Shown piece by piece: positions 24,468 through 33,852 of a DNA stretch of 40,242 nt. How positions within the stretch are numbered: position 1 is the first letter of the stretch; every line of letters starts with the position of its first letter. Both the position numbers and the translations under genes were made by a program. The DNA is taken from positions 1 to 40,242 of the forward strand of contig SGYO01000016.1 of NCBI GenBank assembly GCA_004321745.1. The letters run 5' to 3'. Origin of the DNA: a bacterium. GTDB lineage: Bacteria; Fidelibacterota; Marinisomatia; Marinisomatales; UBA1611. The notes beneath the pieces are model-generated. The model worked only from the letters and a program-made list of their open reading frames with translations. It made no database searches and had not been told where the DNA came from.

Positions 24468-25631
24468 TTAGTTTTTTATTGCTTTAACAGCCTTCTCAGC
24501 AGCATCTTTCATGCCACTTGCTGCGATCACTGAGACATCAGAATTTGATAGTATTTCTTTTGCTTCCTCGGCATTGGTTCCATTCAAACGAACTATTACT
24601 GGAACATTCAAACCCAATTCCTCTACAGATTGTACAACTCCACGAGCAACCCTGTCACAGCGAACAATGCCACCAAAAATATTGATCAAAATAGATTTAA
24701 CATTTTCATCAGCTAAAATGATCCTAAAGCCGTTTTTTACAGTTTCTGCACTTGCTGTTCCTCCAACATCAAGAAAATTAGCTGGCTCTCCGCCTGCAAG
24801 TTTGATAATGTCCATTGTAGCCATTGCAAGTCCTGCACCATTTACCATGCATCCAACGTTGCCATCTAATTTTATGTAGTTTAAATTAAAATTACTTGCT
24901 TCAATTTCCATTTCATCTTCTTCAGTAAAATCACGCATTCCGAGGATTTCTTTTTGTCTAAATAGAGCATTACTATCAAAATTAAACTTTGAATCTAGAG
25001 CGATAATCTTATCATTTCTAGTGATGACTAGAGGGTTAATTTCTAGTATAGAAGCATCAGTTTTTTGATAACATTCATACATTTTAGAAAATGTAAAGCA
25101 CGCTTCTTTAAATGCATTTCCACCAAGGCCTAAACCCTTAGCAAGCTTTCTTAATTGAAAACTTTTCATGCCAACTAACGGGTCAATCCAAATTTTTATA
25201 ATTTTTTCAGGAGTTTCCGAAGCTACTTTTTCAATCTCGACTCCACCTTCCGTAGAAACCATAAAAACATCCATCTCTTTACTTCGGTCAAGAGTAATGG
25301 CAGCATAAAATTCACTTTTAATATCTACACCTCCTTCTAAATAGAGTCTTTCAACTTTTTTCCCTTCTTCTCCAGTTTGGTGAGTTATAAGATTCATCCC
25401 AAAAATGTTTTTAATATGTTTTTCAGCTTCATCTTTGTTTTTGGCAATTTTAACACCTCCACCTTTTCCTCTCCCACCAGCATGAATTTGAGCTTTTACT
25501 GCAACTATATCAGATTTTAATGAGTAGTAAGCTTCCAATGCTTCTTCTACACTAAACGCTGGTATGCCATTTGGCGTAGGGATATTGTGATTTTTAAAAA
25601 TTTCTTTACCTTGGTATTCATGAATTTTCAT
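24468..25631 (-). CDS. sucC: Succinyl-CoA synthetase beta subunit
   Basis: 387 residues. It has an ATP-grasp fold: N-terminal MKIHEYQGKEIF, KAQIHAGGRGKGGGVK nucleotide-binding loop, and a C-terminal ligase domain with GGIVRCDRVARGVV and PVIVRLNGTNAEEAKEIL. It partners with SucD downstream and begins 2 bases after the carbamate-kinase gene. The nucleotide preference (ADP or GDP) is not resolved. Confidence 0.97.
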   Translation of the reverse strand: MKIHEYQGKEIFKNHNIPTPNGIPAFSVEEALEAYYSLKSDIVAVKAQIHAGGRGKGGGVKIAKNKDEAEKHIKNIFGMNLITHQTGEEGKKVERLYLEGGVDIKSEFYAAITLDRSKEMDVFMVSTEGGVEIEKVASETPEKIIKIWIDPLVGMKSFQLRKLAKGLGLGGNAFKEACFTFSKMYECYQKTDASILEINPLVITRNDKIIALDSKFNFDSNALFRQKEILGMRDFTEEDEMEIEASNFNLNYIKLDGNVGCMVNGAGLAMATMDIIKLAGGEPANFLDVGGTASAETVKNGFRIILADENVKSILINIFGGIVRCDRVARGVVQSVEELGLNVPVIVRLNGTNAEEAKEILSNSDVSVIAASGMKDAAEKAVKAIKN

Positions 25632-25633
25632 AA

Positions 25634-26578
25634 TTAATTCCTAATAATTGTGCCTGATTTTTTGTCAATCGCCAACTTTATTTTATCGATTGATGTAATT
25701 ACAACTTTATCTCCATGATGTTTTAAAAAGTGGAGAGCAGCCTTAATTTTTGGTTTTATTGTTCCTTCTTGAAAAATATTCTGGTGGTGTAGAGAATGTA
25801 ATTCTTTGGTACCTATTTCTTTAATTGGTCTAGCATTTTCGGTATTGAAATTACTATAAAGATAATCAATATCACTAATAATCCATAATTCTTGGGCACG
25901 GATTATTCTACCCATTTTTGCAGCTGAAAAATCCTTATCAATAACCGCGTCTAAACCTTCGATTTGACCATTATCATTGTTAAAAACTGGTATACCACCA
26001 CCTCCAAATGCAATTACAATTGATCCCCGGTCTACTAATGCTTTAATCGACTTACCATGCATGATGTACTCAGGCATAGGGGAGGGTACAACTCTTCTCC
26101 AAGAGCCGGGTTCTTGCTCTTTAACAATCCAATTTAATTTTTTTGCAAGTTTATCAATTTCTCTTTTTGTGTATCGAGCACCTACAAATTTTGATGGGTT
26201 TTTTATGCTTTTATCATTTTTATCAACCAGTACTTGTGTTACTAAAGTCACAACTTCTCGATCAACTTCTAGATCTCTTAATTTATTTTGGAGTGTTTGC
26301 TGGACCATATATCCGATCTGTCCTTGAGTATTTGCAACGCATATGCCGAGGGGTAGGGGAGGTACTACATCATTTGTCAAATCCATCCTAAGTAATTCAT
26401 TTCCTACTTGAGGTCCATTACCATGGGTTATACATATGTTATAGTCTTCTAAAATAAACTCAGATAGATGCTCCATGGTTCTTCTTGTGAATGAAAACTG
26501 CTCGCCAACAGTACCTGAAGATCCTTTAGGGGATAAACTATTGCCACCTAGAGCAATCATTATAGTTTTTTTATCCAT
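25634..26578 (-). CDS. arcC: Carbamate kinase
   Basis: 314 residues, typical. It makes ATP from carbamoyl phosphate in arginine, citrulline or other ureido-compound catabolism. Seen: MIALGGNSLSPKG, the phosphate-binding start of the amino-acid-kinase fold; ITHGNGPQVGNELLRMD; VVPSPMPEYI; and IVIAFGGGGIPVF with AVIDKDFSAA. No arginine deiminase or ornithine carbamoyltransferase gene is adjacent. The gene sits directly between P5C dehydrogenase (no gap) and sucC (2-base gap). Confidence 0.93.
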   Translation of the reverse strand: MDKKTIMIALGGNSLSPKGSSGTVGEQFSFTRRTMEHLSEFILEDYNICITHGNGPQVGNELLRMDLTNDVVPPLPLGICVANTQGQIGYMVQQTLQNKLRDLEVDREVVTLVTQVLVDKNDKSIKNPSKFVGARYTKREIDKLAKKLNWIVKEQEPGSWRRVVPSPMPEYIMHGKSIKALVDRGSIVIAFGGGGIPVFNNDNGQIEGLDAVIDKDFSAAKMGRIIRAQELWIISDIDYLYSNFNTENARPIKEIGTKELHSLHHQNIFQEGTIKPKIKAALHFLKHHGDKVVITSIDKIKLAIDKKSGTIIRN

Positions 26579-28198
26579 TCAATCTTCTTCTAAAAATGGA
26601 TATTCAAATTCACTTGGAGGATAAAAATTTTCTTTAATTGTTCTTAAAGATACCCACCTAAGTAGATTGAGCTCTGATCCAGCTTTGTCATTTGTACCGG
26701 ACGCTCTACTACCACCAAAAGGTTGTTGACCTACTACAGCCCCAGTAGGTTTGTCATTAATGTAAAAATTTCCTGCAGCATATCTTAATTTATTTGTGGA
26801 CTCTTTAATTATATTTTTTTCTGAAGCGATTATGCATCCTGTAAGCCCATAACTACTTGTATTATCAACTAGGTTAATTGTTTGTTCCCAGTCTTCATCG
26901 TTATATACAAAAATTGTTAGAACAGGACCGAAGATTTCCTCTACCATTGTTTTAAATTTTGGATCTGTGGTAAGTATTATTGTAGGGTCAATAAAGTACC
27001 CCTTAGAGCCATCAAAATTACCACCATATATTATTTCAGCATCTTCTTGGTTATCTGCATAATCGATGTATTTTGCAATGTTATCGAAAGCATTTTTATC
27101 GATAACTGCATTCATAAAATTTGAAGTGTCTTTTGGTGAGCCCACTTTAATTTTTTTTACTTCATTTATTAATTTTTCCTCAACAGAAGGCCAAATAGAT
27201 TTCGGTATATATGCCCTGGACATTGCTGAACATTTTTGTCCTTGATACTCAAAAGCACCTCTTATCATTGCGGTAACGAGCACATCAGTATTGCATGAAT
27301 TATGCGCTAAACAAAAATCTTTGCCGCCCGTTTCTCCAACTATCCTAGGGTAAGTTTTATACTTATCTATGTTTGATCCAATTGTTTTCCAGATATGGTT
27401 AAATGTGCTGGTTGATCCTGTGAAATGTACACCAGCTAAATTGGAATTATTTAAAATTGGATCGCCTACAGTTTTGCCATCTCCTGGTAAGAAATTAATA
27501 ACCCCATCTGGTAGTCCAGCTTCCTTAAGCATTTCTAGTAAGTAATGACAAGCTAAAATAGCAGAGGATGCTGGTTTCCATATTGATACGTTGCCCATTA
27601 AAGCTGGCGCTCCAGGAAGGTTTCCAGCTATGGATGTAAAATTGAAAGGTGCTATAGCAAATACAAAGCCTTCTAAAGGCCTGTATTCCAGATGATTTCG
27701 CATTCCTTCTGGTGAAATTAAATTTTGTGTACTGTAAATATTCTCCGCAAAAGATGAATTGAAATTAAAGAAGTCAATAAGCTCGCAAGCCGCATCAATT
27801 TCAGCCTGATAAACATTTTTACTCTGGTTAAGCATTGTCGCGGCGTTTATTTTATCTCTCCATTTTCCAGCTAATAATTTTGCAGCTTTTCGAAATATAG
27901 TTGTTCTGTAAGAAAGGGAAGTAGAAGACCAACTTTTCCAGGTCTCAAGGGAATTCTCTATAGCTGAGTTAACAATTTTTTCATCAGCTTTGTAAAATGT
28001 CGCTAAGACTTTTTTATGATTATGAGGTGAAACGCAATGACCGACTTTATCGGAGTATATTTTTTTACCACCAATAATAATGGGGATTTTAATCTTTTCA
28101 TTTGATTGTCTCTTATATTCTTTTAATAGAGTTTTCCTTTCTTCTGAACCTGGTTTATAATCTTTTACTGGTTCATTAATTACATTTGAATATGCCAT
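26579..28198 (-). CDS. L-glutamate gamma-semialdehyde (P5C) dehydrogenase
   Basis: 539 residues, the size of stand-alone 1-pyrroline-5-carboxylate dehydrogenases. It oxidises glutamate semialdehyde, from proline, ornithine or arginine, to glutamate with NAD. Aldehyde-dehydrogenase features are FNFTSIAGNLPGAPALMGN, NVSIWKPAS (NAD binding), HFTGSTSTF, GETGGKDFCLAH and nucleophile C323 in GQKCSAMSRAYI. The N-terminal 40 residues and the ending GTNDKAGSELNLLRWVS resemble the PutA/PruA group. No proline dehydrogenase is adjacent. It heads a tight operon with arcC, sucC, sucD and ndk. Confidence 0.93.
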   Translation of the reverse strand: MAYSNVINEPVKDYKPGSEERKTLLKEYKRQSNEKIKIPIIIGGKKIYSDKVGHCVSPHNHKKVLATFYKADEKIVNSAIENSLETWKSWSSTSLSYRTTIFRKAAKLLAGKWRDKINAATMLNQSKNVYQAEIDAACELIDFFNFNSSFAENIYSTQNLISPEGMRNHLEYRPLEGFVFAIAPFNFTSIAGNLPGAPALMGNVSIWKPASSAILACHYLLEMLKEAGLPDGVINFLPGDGKTVGDPILNNSNLAGVHFTGSTSTFNHIWKTIGSNIDKYKTYPRIVGETGGKDFCLAHNSCNTDVLVTAMIRGAFEYQGQKCSAMSRAYIPKSIWPSVEEKLINEVKKIKVGSPKDTSNFMNAVIDKNAFDNIAKYIDYADNQEDAEIIYGGNFDGSKGYFIDPTIILTTDPKFKTMVEEIFGPVLTIFVYNDEDWEQTINLVDNTSSYGLTGCIIASEKNIIKESTNKLRYAAGNFYINDKPTGAVVGQQPFGGSRASGTNDKAGSELNLLRWVSLRTIKENFYPPSEFEYPFLEED

Positions 28199-28277
28199 AA
28201 TTTGTTCTTTCTGATATAGATGAAATACTGATGTTATTGGATATTAAATTTAAACTGATTAGTAGAGATTAAATCAT

Positions 28278-29267
28278 CTAATTATTTGATACAAATTCAT
28301 CAGCATAGATTTTAAATTTTATTAATTCTGCTCTCATATTTTCTAAAGTCTCAGCTGTTACCAGCTTTTGCCTGTAAATTGATGCTTTTGGAAAACCTTT
28401 TAGGTAATTAGAAAAATGTTTTCGCATTAAGTTCATTCCCGTAGTATTTCCTCTTTCTTTTATCAAGAGATCAAGATGCTCCTCACACATTGTTGATATT
28501 GACTTCAGAGTTATTTTATTTGGTGAATAATTTTTTTTGAATAATGCTTTTGCTTGGTCGAAAATCCAAGGGTTTCCTTGGGCTGCTCTGGCGATCATAA
28601 CCCCATCGCAACTAGTGTAATCAAACATTCTTTTAATATCATCAATATTTTTAATATCTCCATTACCAATTACTGGAATAGATATACTTTGTTTTAGAAT
28701 TTTTATTAAATCCCAATTCGCTTTACCATTGTATTTTTGAGTTGTGGTCCTAGGGTGCAATGTGATTGCCTTTACTCCAAAATTTTCAATTCTTGGGCCA
28801 GCTTCTTCAATTATTATACTATTTAAATCCCATCCAGCGCGCATTTTTACTGTTACAGGCGTTTCATCAGCAGCCTCAACTACAGCCTGGGTTATATCAT
28901 CCATAAGGCATAAATCTTTCAAGGCAGCAGAACCTCCACCTTTTTTCGTTACTTTTGGAACAGGGCACCCATAGTTTATATCAATGATGTCAGGACTAAA
29001 ATTTTTGTTTATATATCTAGTTGCAGTCGCCATTACATCTGGGGCATTGCCAAATATCTGTATCCCTATAGGTCGTTCTTCTTCTTTGAAATGAATCATT
29101 TCAAGCGTTCTGATGTTTTCTCTGATTATTCCATCTGCTGATACAAATTCAGAATAAACAACACCAGCGCCAGATCTTTTACAAAGTACTCGAAAAGGAT
29201 AATCAGTATAGCCAGCCATTGGAGCTAAAAATACAGGGGTGTCAATTTTGATGTTTCCGATTTTCAT
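28278..29267 (-). CDS. dusB: tRNA-dihydrouridine synthase
   Basis: 329 residues. It reduces uridine in the tRNA D loop using FMN and NADPH. Seen: FLAPMAGYTDYPFR FMN-binding start, catalytic Cys101 in INYGCPVPKV, KKGGGSAALKD, TVKMRAGWD, TLHPRTTTQKYNGKANWD and GVMIARAAQGNPWIF. Those last two resemble DusB more than DusA or DusC, so the symbol is likely but not certain. It is divergent from rpmB with 93 bases between, and it starts a leftward series after a gap of 79 bases to the dehydrogenase. Confidence 0.93.
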   Translation of the reverse strand: MKIGNIKIDTPVFLAPMAGYTDYPFRVLCKRSGAGVVYSEFVSADGIIRENIRTLEMIHFKEEERPIGIQIFGNAPDVMATATRYINKNFSPDIIDINYGCPVPKVTKKGGGSAALKDLCLMDDITQAVVEAADETPVTVKMRAGWDLNSIIIEEAGPRIENFGVKAITLHPRTTTQKYNGKANWDLIKILKQSISIPVIGNGDIKNIDDIKRMFDYTSCDGVMIARAAQGNPWIFDQAKALFKKNYSPNKITLKSISTMCEEHLDLLIKERGNTTGMNLMRKHFSNYLKGFPKASIYRQKLVTAETLENMRAELIKFKIYADEFVSNN

Positions 29268-29360
29268 TTGTGAATTAAAAAAGAAAATGTAAGTTTTGCG
29301 GCTAATTTATTAATAATAAAAGTTATCTAACTAAATTAAAATATAATTGAGAGAAATATC

Positions 29361-29597
29361 ATGAGTAGGGTATGTGACGTCACAGGAAAAAAACCAATGT
29401 TCGGAAACAATGTTAGTCATGCTAACAATAAATCTCGCAGAAGATTTAATGTTAACTTACAAAAAAAACGATTTTGGTTACCTGATGAGGAACGTTACAT
29501 TACACTTCGCGTATCGACCAAAGGTATGCGCATCATTGATAAAAAAGGTATCAGAAAAGTTGTAAATGAGTTGAAAGCCAAAGGTAGGTCCATTTAA
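29361..29597 (+). CDS. rpmB: Ribosomal protein L28
   Basis: 78 residues: [21 protein letters not shown] opening, then [19 protein letters not shown] and [15 protein letters not shown], all typical of bL28. It stands alone on the + strand between dusB and the dcw cluster, without the rpmG partner it often has. GAGAG precedes the ATG. It converges with ftsZ, with 55 bases between. Confidence 0.97.
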   Translation: MSRVCDVTGKKPMFGNNVSHANNKSRRRFNVNLQKKRFWLPDEERYITLRVSTKGMRIIDKKGIRKVVNELKAKGRSI

Positions 29598-29652
29598 ATA
29601 ACTAATTTTTTCTACTTATTAAATCAATTTATATTTTTTTATGAAATGATTT

Positions 29653-30840
29653 TTATCTATTTTGATTTTTTCTAAGAAACGCTGGCACTTCTAATCTATT
29701 ATCATAAATTGCTGGTGCTTCTTTAGTATCATCAAAAAATAATTTTTCCGATTTTTCCTGCTTATTATCATTGTTTGAATTATCAACTTTTTGTGCATGA
29801 AGTGGCTTATTAACTAGGTTTTGTAAATCACTTGTTGGAACTGTTTTATCAATCTTTTCAACAGGTCTGACATTTTTATTTAAGGTATTAAAACCTGTAG
29901 ATATTACAGTTACCTGAATATCTTCTGTCATATTCTTATCAATTACTGCGCCAACAATAATATTGGCTGATTCGCCTGCTTCCTCAAGTATGATACTAGT
30001 AGCCTCATCAATTTCATGAAGTGTGATATTCTCGCCTCCAGTTATATTTACCAAAACTCCCTGCGCGCCAGCTATGGATGCATTATCCAATAGAGGGCTA
30101 GATATCGCTTGCTGTGCTGCTAGAGTTGCTCTTTCGTCGCCTTGTGCTGTGCCAGTACCCATTATAGCTTCGCCCATATTTTTCATTATTGTTTCAACGT
30201 CTGCAAAATCCAGGTTTATCATACCGTGAACATTAATTAGATCAGATATCCCTTTTGCCGCTTGATGTAAAATGCCGTCAGCCATTTCGAATGCTTCTGG
30301 TAGAGTGGTTGATTTATCAACTACGGATAGAAGTTTTTGATTAGGAATAGCAATAAGAGTATCGCATGATTTTTTCATCTCAGCAATCCCTTCAAGTGCT
30401 CTATTATACCTTTTTGGGCCCTCAAACTTAAAAGGAAGGGTTACTATACCGACTGTCAGTATACCAAGCTCTCTGGATATTTGTGCTATCATTGGTGCAG
30501 CGCCTGTACCAGTTCCTCCACCCATGCCGCTTGTAATGAAAGCCATATCTGAACCTTCCAATAAATTATGAATTACTTCACTGTCTGCCTCTGCTGCATT
30601 TCTTCCTACATTAGAATTTGCTCCTGCTCCTAATCCTTTTGTTAGATTCTTTCCTATCTGAATTTTATGCTCAGCGGGGTTATTTTCTAGATCTTGTGCA
30701 TCTGTATTTATAGCTATGAAGTCGACACCAGCCATACCAGATGTAATCATCCGGTTTACGGCATTTCCTCCAGCACCGCCAACGCCTACTACTTTTAAAT
30801 TAGCTTTTTGTTCTGATAAACTATCGAATTCGAATAACAT
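29653..30840 (-). CDS. ftsZ: Cell-division GTPase FtsZ
   Basis: 395 residues. The tubulin signature GGGTGTG lies at 107-113. [15 protein letters not shown] and the T3/T4-loop region are intact. The variable linker (about 335-380) precedes a conserved C-terminal tail, EVPAFLRK, the docking peptide for FtsA and other partners. The ATG at 30840 has a strong Shine-Dalgarno (AAAGGAG). It is the last gene of the dcw cluster, 24 bases after ftsA. Confidence 0.97.
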   Translation of the reverse strand: MLFEFDSLSEQKANLKVVGVGGAGGNAVNRMITSGMAGVDFIAINTDAQDLENNPAEHKIQIGKNLTKGLGAGANSNVGRNAAEADSEVIHNLLEGSDMAFITSGMGGGTGTGAAPMIAQISRELGILTVGIVTLPFKFEGPKRYNRALEGIAEMKKSCDTLIAIPNQKLLSVVDKSTTLPEAFEMADGILHQAAKGISDLINVHGMINLDFADVETIMKNMGEAIMGTGTAQGDERATLAAQQAISSPLLDNASIAGAQGVLVNITGGENITLHEIDEATSIILEEAGESANIIVGAVIDKNMTEDIQVTVISTGFNTLNKNVRPVEKIDKTVPTSDLQNLVNKPLHAQKVDNSNNDNKQEKSEKLFFDDTKEAPAIYDNRLEVPAFLRKNQNR

Positions 30841-30864
30841 GATTATTCTCCTTTGGTTTGTGGA

Positions 30865-32124
30865 TTAAAAAAAATTTTTAAACATTCTTTTTATGTTTTC
30901 AAAAAAAGTTAATGTACTATATTGTATATTTTTTTGCTCATTTGAAAAAAGCGGCCATAATAGTAACCCCAAAATTGTTGAATGAACAGGTTCATCTGCA
31001 AAATCCTTATTTCCAAGCAGATGATTAATAGGCCTACCTAGTCTTATTGGCATATCTAATAAATCATTAGCGAGAGCTACGATATTTCTTAACTGAGAAC
31101 CTCCTCCAGTTAGCACAACGCCATAAGTTAAATCATTATCAATCCCTGCTCTTTTTATTTCATTTAATGCTAATTGAAATATTTCCTCCATTCTGGCCTC
31201 TACATATTGTGATAATTCATTTTCTGATATCATTTGATTATCTTCGCTATTGGGAACTTCAAATTCTAATTTTTGAGAGCTAAGAGATGCTTTTGCTGAT
31301 GCATATTTAATTTTTATTTTTTCGGCTTCTTCGATACTAATTCTTAGCATTACAGCTATATCATTTGTAATGCTAGATGACCCAACCGGTATTACTGCTG
31401 AGTGTCTTACAGCTCCTTCGCTAAACACTGCGATGCTTGTTGTAGTAGAACCAATATCTATCAAGGACACACCAAGTTTCATTTCATCCTTAGTAAGAGT
31501 CGGTATTGCAGATGCAAGAGGTTTAAAAACTAGTCCGTTGATATTAATACCTAGCTCCTCAGCAGATTCAATTAAATTCTCCATTCCTGAAGTTGATGCT
31601 GTTACCAAGTGAACATGTCCTTCTAATCTTCTTCCGCTTAGACCAATGGGGTTATCAATTTTTTCTAACGTATCAACAATGAATTCTTGAGGTATCGTAT
31701 GTAAGATATCCCTATCTGGAGGGAGAGCTATTCCCTGAGTGAGCTCGAGAACTTTATTAATATCTCTTTGTGATATGGGGTCATTGCTAATAGTTCCATT
31801 TGCTTTGTTTCTGTTTAATGCAATGGCACCTTGGGTGTTCATGCATCGAATGTGATCACCTGTAATTGTCATATATGCACTATCAACTTTCTTATCTGCC
31901 ATAGTTTCAGCCGCTGTAACTGCAATTTCTAGTTGCTCAATTAAATTATTTCGATTTGTAATAGCTCCTTTTTTAAAGCTATCCAATACAGGAGCAATCC
32001 CCAATCCTAATAATTTGACATTATTATTTTCATTTTCTATTGAGCCAATAGAACAGAAAATATTTTCAGAGCCAATGTCGATACCAACGATGATATCATT
32101 GTCAAAACCGTTTTTCATTTTCAT
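30865..32124 (-). CDS. ftsA: Cell-division protein FtsA
   Basis: 419 residues, actin-like ATPase that anchors FtsZ to the membrane. The phosphate-1 region IVGIDIGSENIF and LIDIGSTTTSIAVF are visible, as is the 1c insertion typical of FtsA (IPQEFIVDTLEKIDNPIGLSGRRLEG, split here only for description). The C-terminal FFENIKRMFKNFF is an amphipathic helix suitable as the membrane-targeting sequence. The start overlaps the ftsQ stop (ATGA). Confidence 0.95.
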   Translation of the reverse strand: MKMKNGFDNDIIVGIDIGSENIFCSIGSIENENNNVKLLGLGIAPVLDSFKKGAITNRNNLIEQLEIAVTAAETMADKKVDSAYMTITGDHIRCMNTQGAIALNRNKANGTISNDPISQRDINKVLELTQGIALPPDRDILHTIPQEFIVDTLEKIDNPIGLSGRRLEGHVHLVTASTSGMENLIESAEELGININGLVFKPLASAIPTLTKDEMKLGVSLIDIGSTTTSIAVFSEGAVRHSAVIPVGSSSITNDIAVMLRISIEEAEKIKIKYASAKASLSSQKLEFEVPNSEDNQMISENELSQYVEARMEEIFQLALNEIKRAGIDNDLTYGVVLTGGGSQLRNIVALANDLLDMPIRLGRPINHLLGNKDFADEPVHSTILGLLLWPLFSNEQKNIQYSTLTFFENIKRMFKNFF

Positions 32125-32888
32125 TTATTTTCTTTGGCTATAATTTGATTATTATATCTAATGTCTAAATATGCATAATCAGTAATTTTTTTTGTTTCTT
32201 TTATTGTTTGTTCAAATTTTTTCAGTATTTCGATTTTTTGCAAAGTATCAGTATCACCCAATAATACTTTTGTGGGGTATTCGTTAAGAATTAAAACGAT
32301 TTCGTTCCCATTTTCCAATAAAACTTCTGAAATACTTGAATAAAAATCAGGGTCCTGGTCATAAAGAGAACTTAGCCAAAGAATTGTTTCTTGAACTTTG
32401 ACAGATAAAGATTTTTCTCCAATTGGGTAAAGATTATTATCTGAATTAAATTTTGAAAGAATTGGAATATCATAGTTGTTAAAATTATTATCAATTGGAA
32501 GGACAAAGCAGTCCCTATCCAATATTACCAAAGGGTCTTTGTTAATTATCGCAAAAGCTTCCCGCTCTTTCAATTCAATTATTATTTTATTTGGGTATCT
32601 GTAGCTCACCCTACTCGCTTGAACAAAGGGGTGCATCATTAATGCCTCTAATATTTTTCTCGAATGTAAATGGTTTGCAATTTCGCCAGTAATTTTTGTT
32701 ACATGAGCAATATAACTTTTTTGATCATACTCAATTGAACCACTTAGAATTATTTCTGGCTCTATAAATGTATTTTTTAATTTGGCCCATGAAAATGAAA
32801 AATTTAAAATGATGGCAATAGAGGCTATGATAAGAGACATGTTAAACATAACTAATATAGACTTTCGATTTCTGCTTTTTTTAATCAT
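32121..32888 (-). CDS. ftsQ: Cell-division protein FtsQ (POTRA domain)
   Basis: 255 residues from the ATG at 32888; a TTG 30 bases upstream is possible but would overlap murB more. A short basic cytoplasmic tail (MIKKSRNRK) and one membrane segment (about 10-35) are followed by a POTRA domain (about 50-110, with VSYRYPNKIIIELKEREAFA) and the FtsQ/DivIB beta domain. It joins FtsB/FtsL in the divisome. Sequence conservation is low, as usual for FtsQ; position between murB and ftsA supports the call. Confidence 0.9.
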   Translation of the reverse strand: MIKKSRNRKSILVMFNMSLIIASIAIILNFSFSWAKLKNTFIEPEIILSGSIEYDQKSYIAHVTKITGEIANHLHSRKILEALMMHPFVQASRVSYRYPNKIIIELKEREAFAIINKDPLVILDRDCFVLPIDNNFNNYDIPILSKFNSDNNLYPIGEKSLSVKVQETILWLSSLYDQDPDFYSSISEVLLENGNEIVLILNEYPTKVLLGDTDTLQKIEILKKFEQTIKETKKITDYAYLDIRYNNQIIAKENK

Positions 32889-33852
32889 AGGGAAATAACT
32901 CTTTATTTTTAAATCCAATAGTTTTTATCTCTAGATCAAGCATAATGCCAAAACGTTCAAAAATTGACATTCTACTTAATTTTATCAAATGAGCTATATC
33001 TTTAGCTTTGGCATTACCATGGTTGATAAAAAAATTAGCATGATGGGTTGATATTTCTGCATCACCGCAAACTGTTCCTTTTAGACCTGACTTATCAATT
33101 AAAAAGCCAGCTGCCAGCATAGAATTGGGATTTTTAAATACACTGCCTGCAGATCTATATTTCAAAGGTTGAGTTTTTATTCTGCCGTCACTTGCGATCT
33201 TTTTTTTATGTTTAATATTTTTTTCAGATGATTTTTCTAATTTAAATCGAGCTGAGATAATAAAATCGTTTGAGCTAAATGAAGAGCTTCTGTATTGAAA
33301 TTTTAAATTATCATGGTTCAGTGTTTTAAGATTACCTTTTGAATCAATAACATCGACTGAAACTAAAAAATTGGAAATCTCTGAACCCCATGCTCCAGCA
33401 TTCATTTTAAGAGCACCCCCTAAGGTTCCAGGGACCCCAGCTAAGCTTTCCAGGCCAGTTAGTTCATTCCTCATTGATTCTTTAACGAGCTTACCAAGCA
33501 TTACGCCGGCATCAGCTTGGATTACATTATCTTGTATCTTTAACGATTTGATTGCTTTTGTAGGTGAAATAACATAGCAATTGATATTTTTGTCATGTAC
33601 AAGAAAGTTAGACCCTGAACCTAAATAATAAACCTTAGATTTACTTTTATGAATTAATTTAATTATTTGAATGAGCTCTGGTTTATTCTTAGGTCTTATA
33701 TATGCATTTACTCTTCCGCCTACACCATATGAAGTATGATTTGACATTTTTTCATCAAATAAAATTTCTCCTGTAAATTTATTTTTTAATACGTTTCTAT
33801 CAATCATTGTAGTGATTCGTTTTTTCATTAAGATGCGCGTTATATTTTTCAT
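32881..33852 (-). CDS. murB: UDP-N-acetylenolpyruvoylglucosamine reductase
   Basis: 323 residues. It reduces UDP-GlcNAc-enolpyruvate to UDP-MurNAc with FAD and NADPH. Seen: NHTSYGVGGRVNAYI, FAD-binding GSGSNFLV, AGVPGTLGGALKMNAGAWG and the catalytic-serine region RSAGSVFKNP. AEISTHHANFFIN near the C-terminus holds the proton-relay Glu. Length and the compact end fit the type II MurB. The ATG at 33852 has GGAGG five bases upstream, but that lies in the conserved end of murC and may be chance; M16 (33807) is an alternative start that would reduce the overlap from 53 to 8 bases. Confidence 0.95.
   Translation of the reverse strand: MKNITRILMKKRITTMIDRNVLKNKFTGEILFDEKMSNHTSYGVGGRVNAYIRPKNKPELIQIIKLIHKSKSKVYYLGSGSNFLVHDKNINCYVISPTKAIKSLKIQDNVIQADAGVMLGKLVKESMRNELTGLESLAGVPGTLGGALKMNAGAWGSEISNFLVSVDVIDSKGNLKTLNHDNLKFQYRSSSFSSNDFIISARFKLEKSSEKNIKHKKKIASDGRIKTQPLKYRSAGSVFKNPNSMLAAGFLIDKSGLKGTVCGDAEISTHHANFFINHGNAKAKDIAHLIKLSRMSIFERFGIMLDLEIKTIGFKNKELFPYD

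Noticed and set aside
29598-29652. Terminator between rpmB and ftsZ
   Set aside because: The gap is T- and A-rich, but no stem of useful length was found.
32881-33852. Missing ddl between murB and ftsQ as a novelty
   Set aside because: Many lineages lack ddl in the dcw cluster, so its absence here is ordinary.
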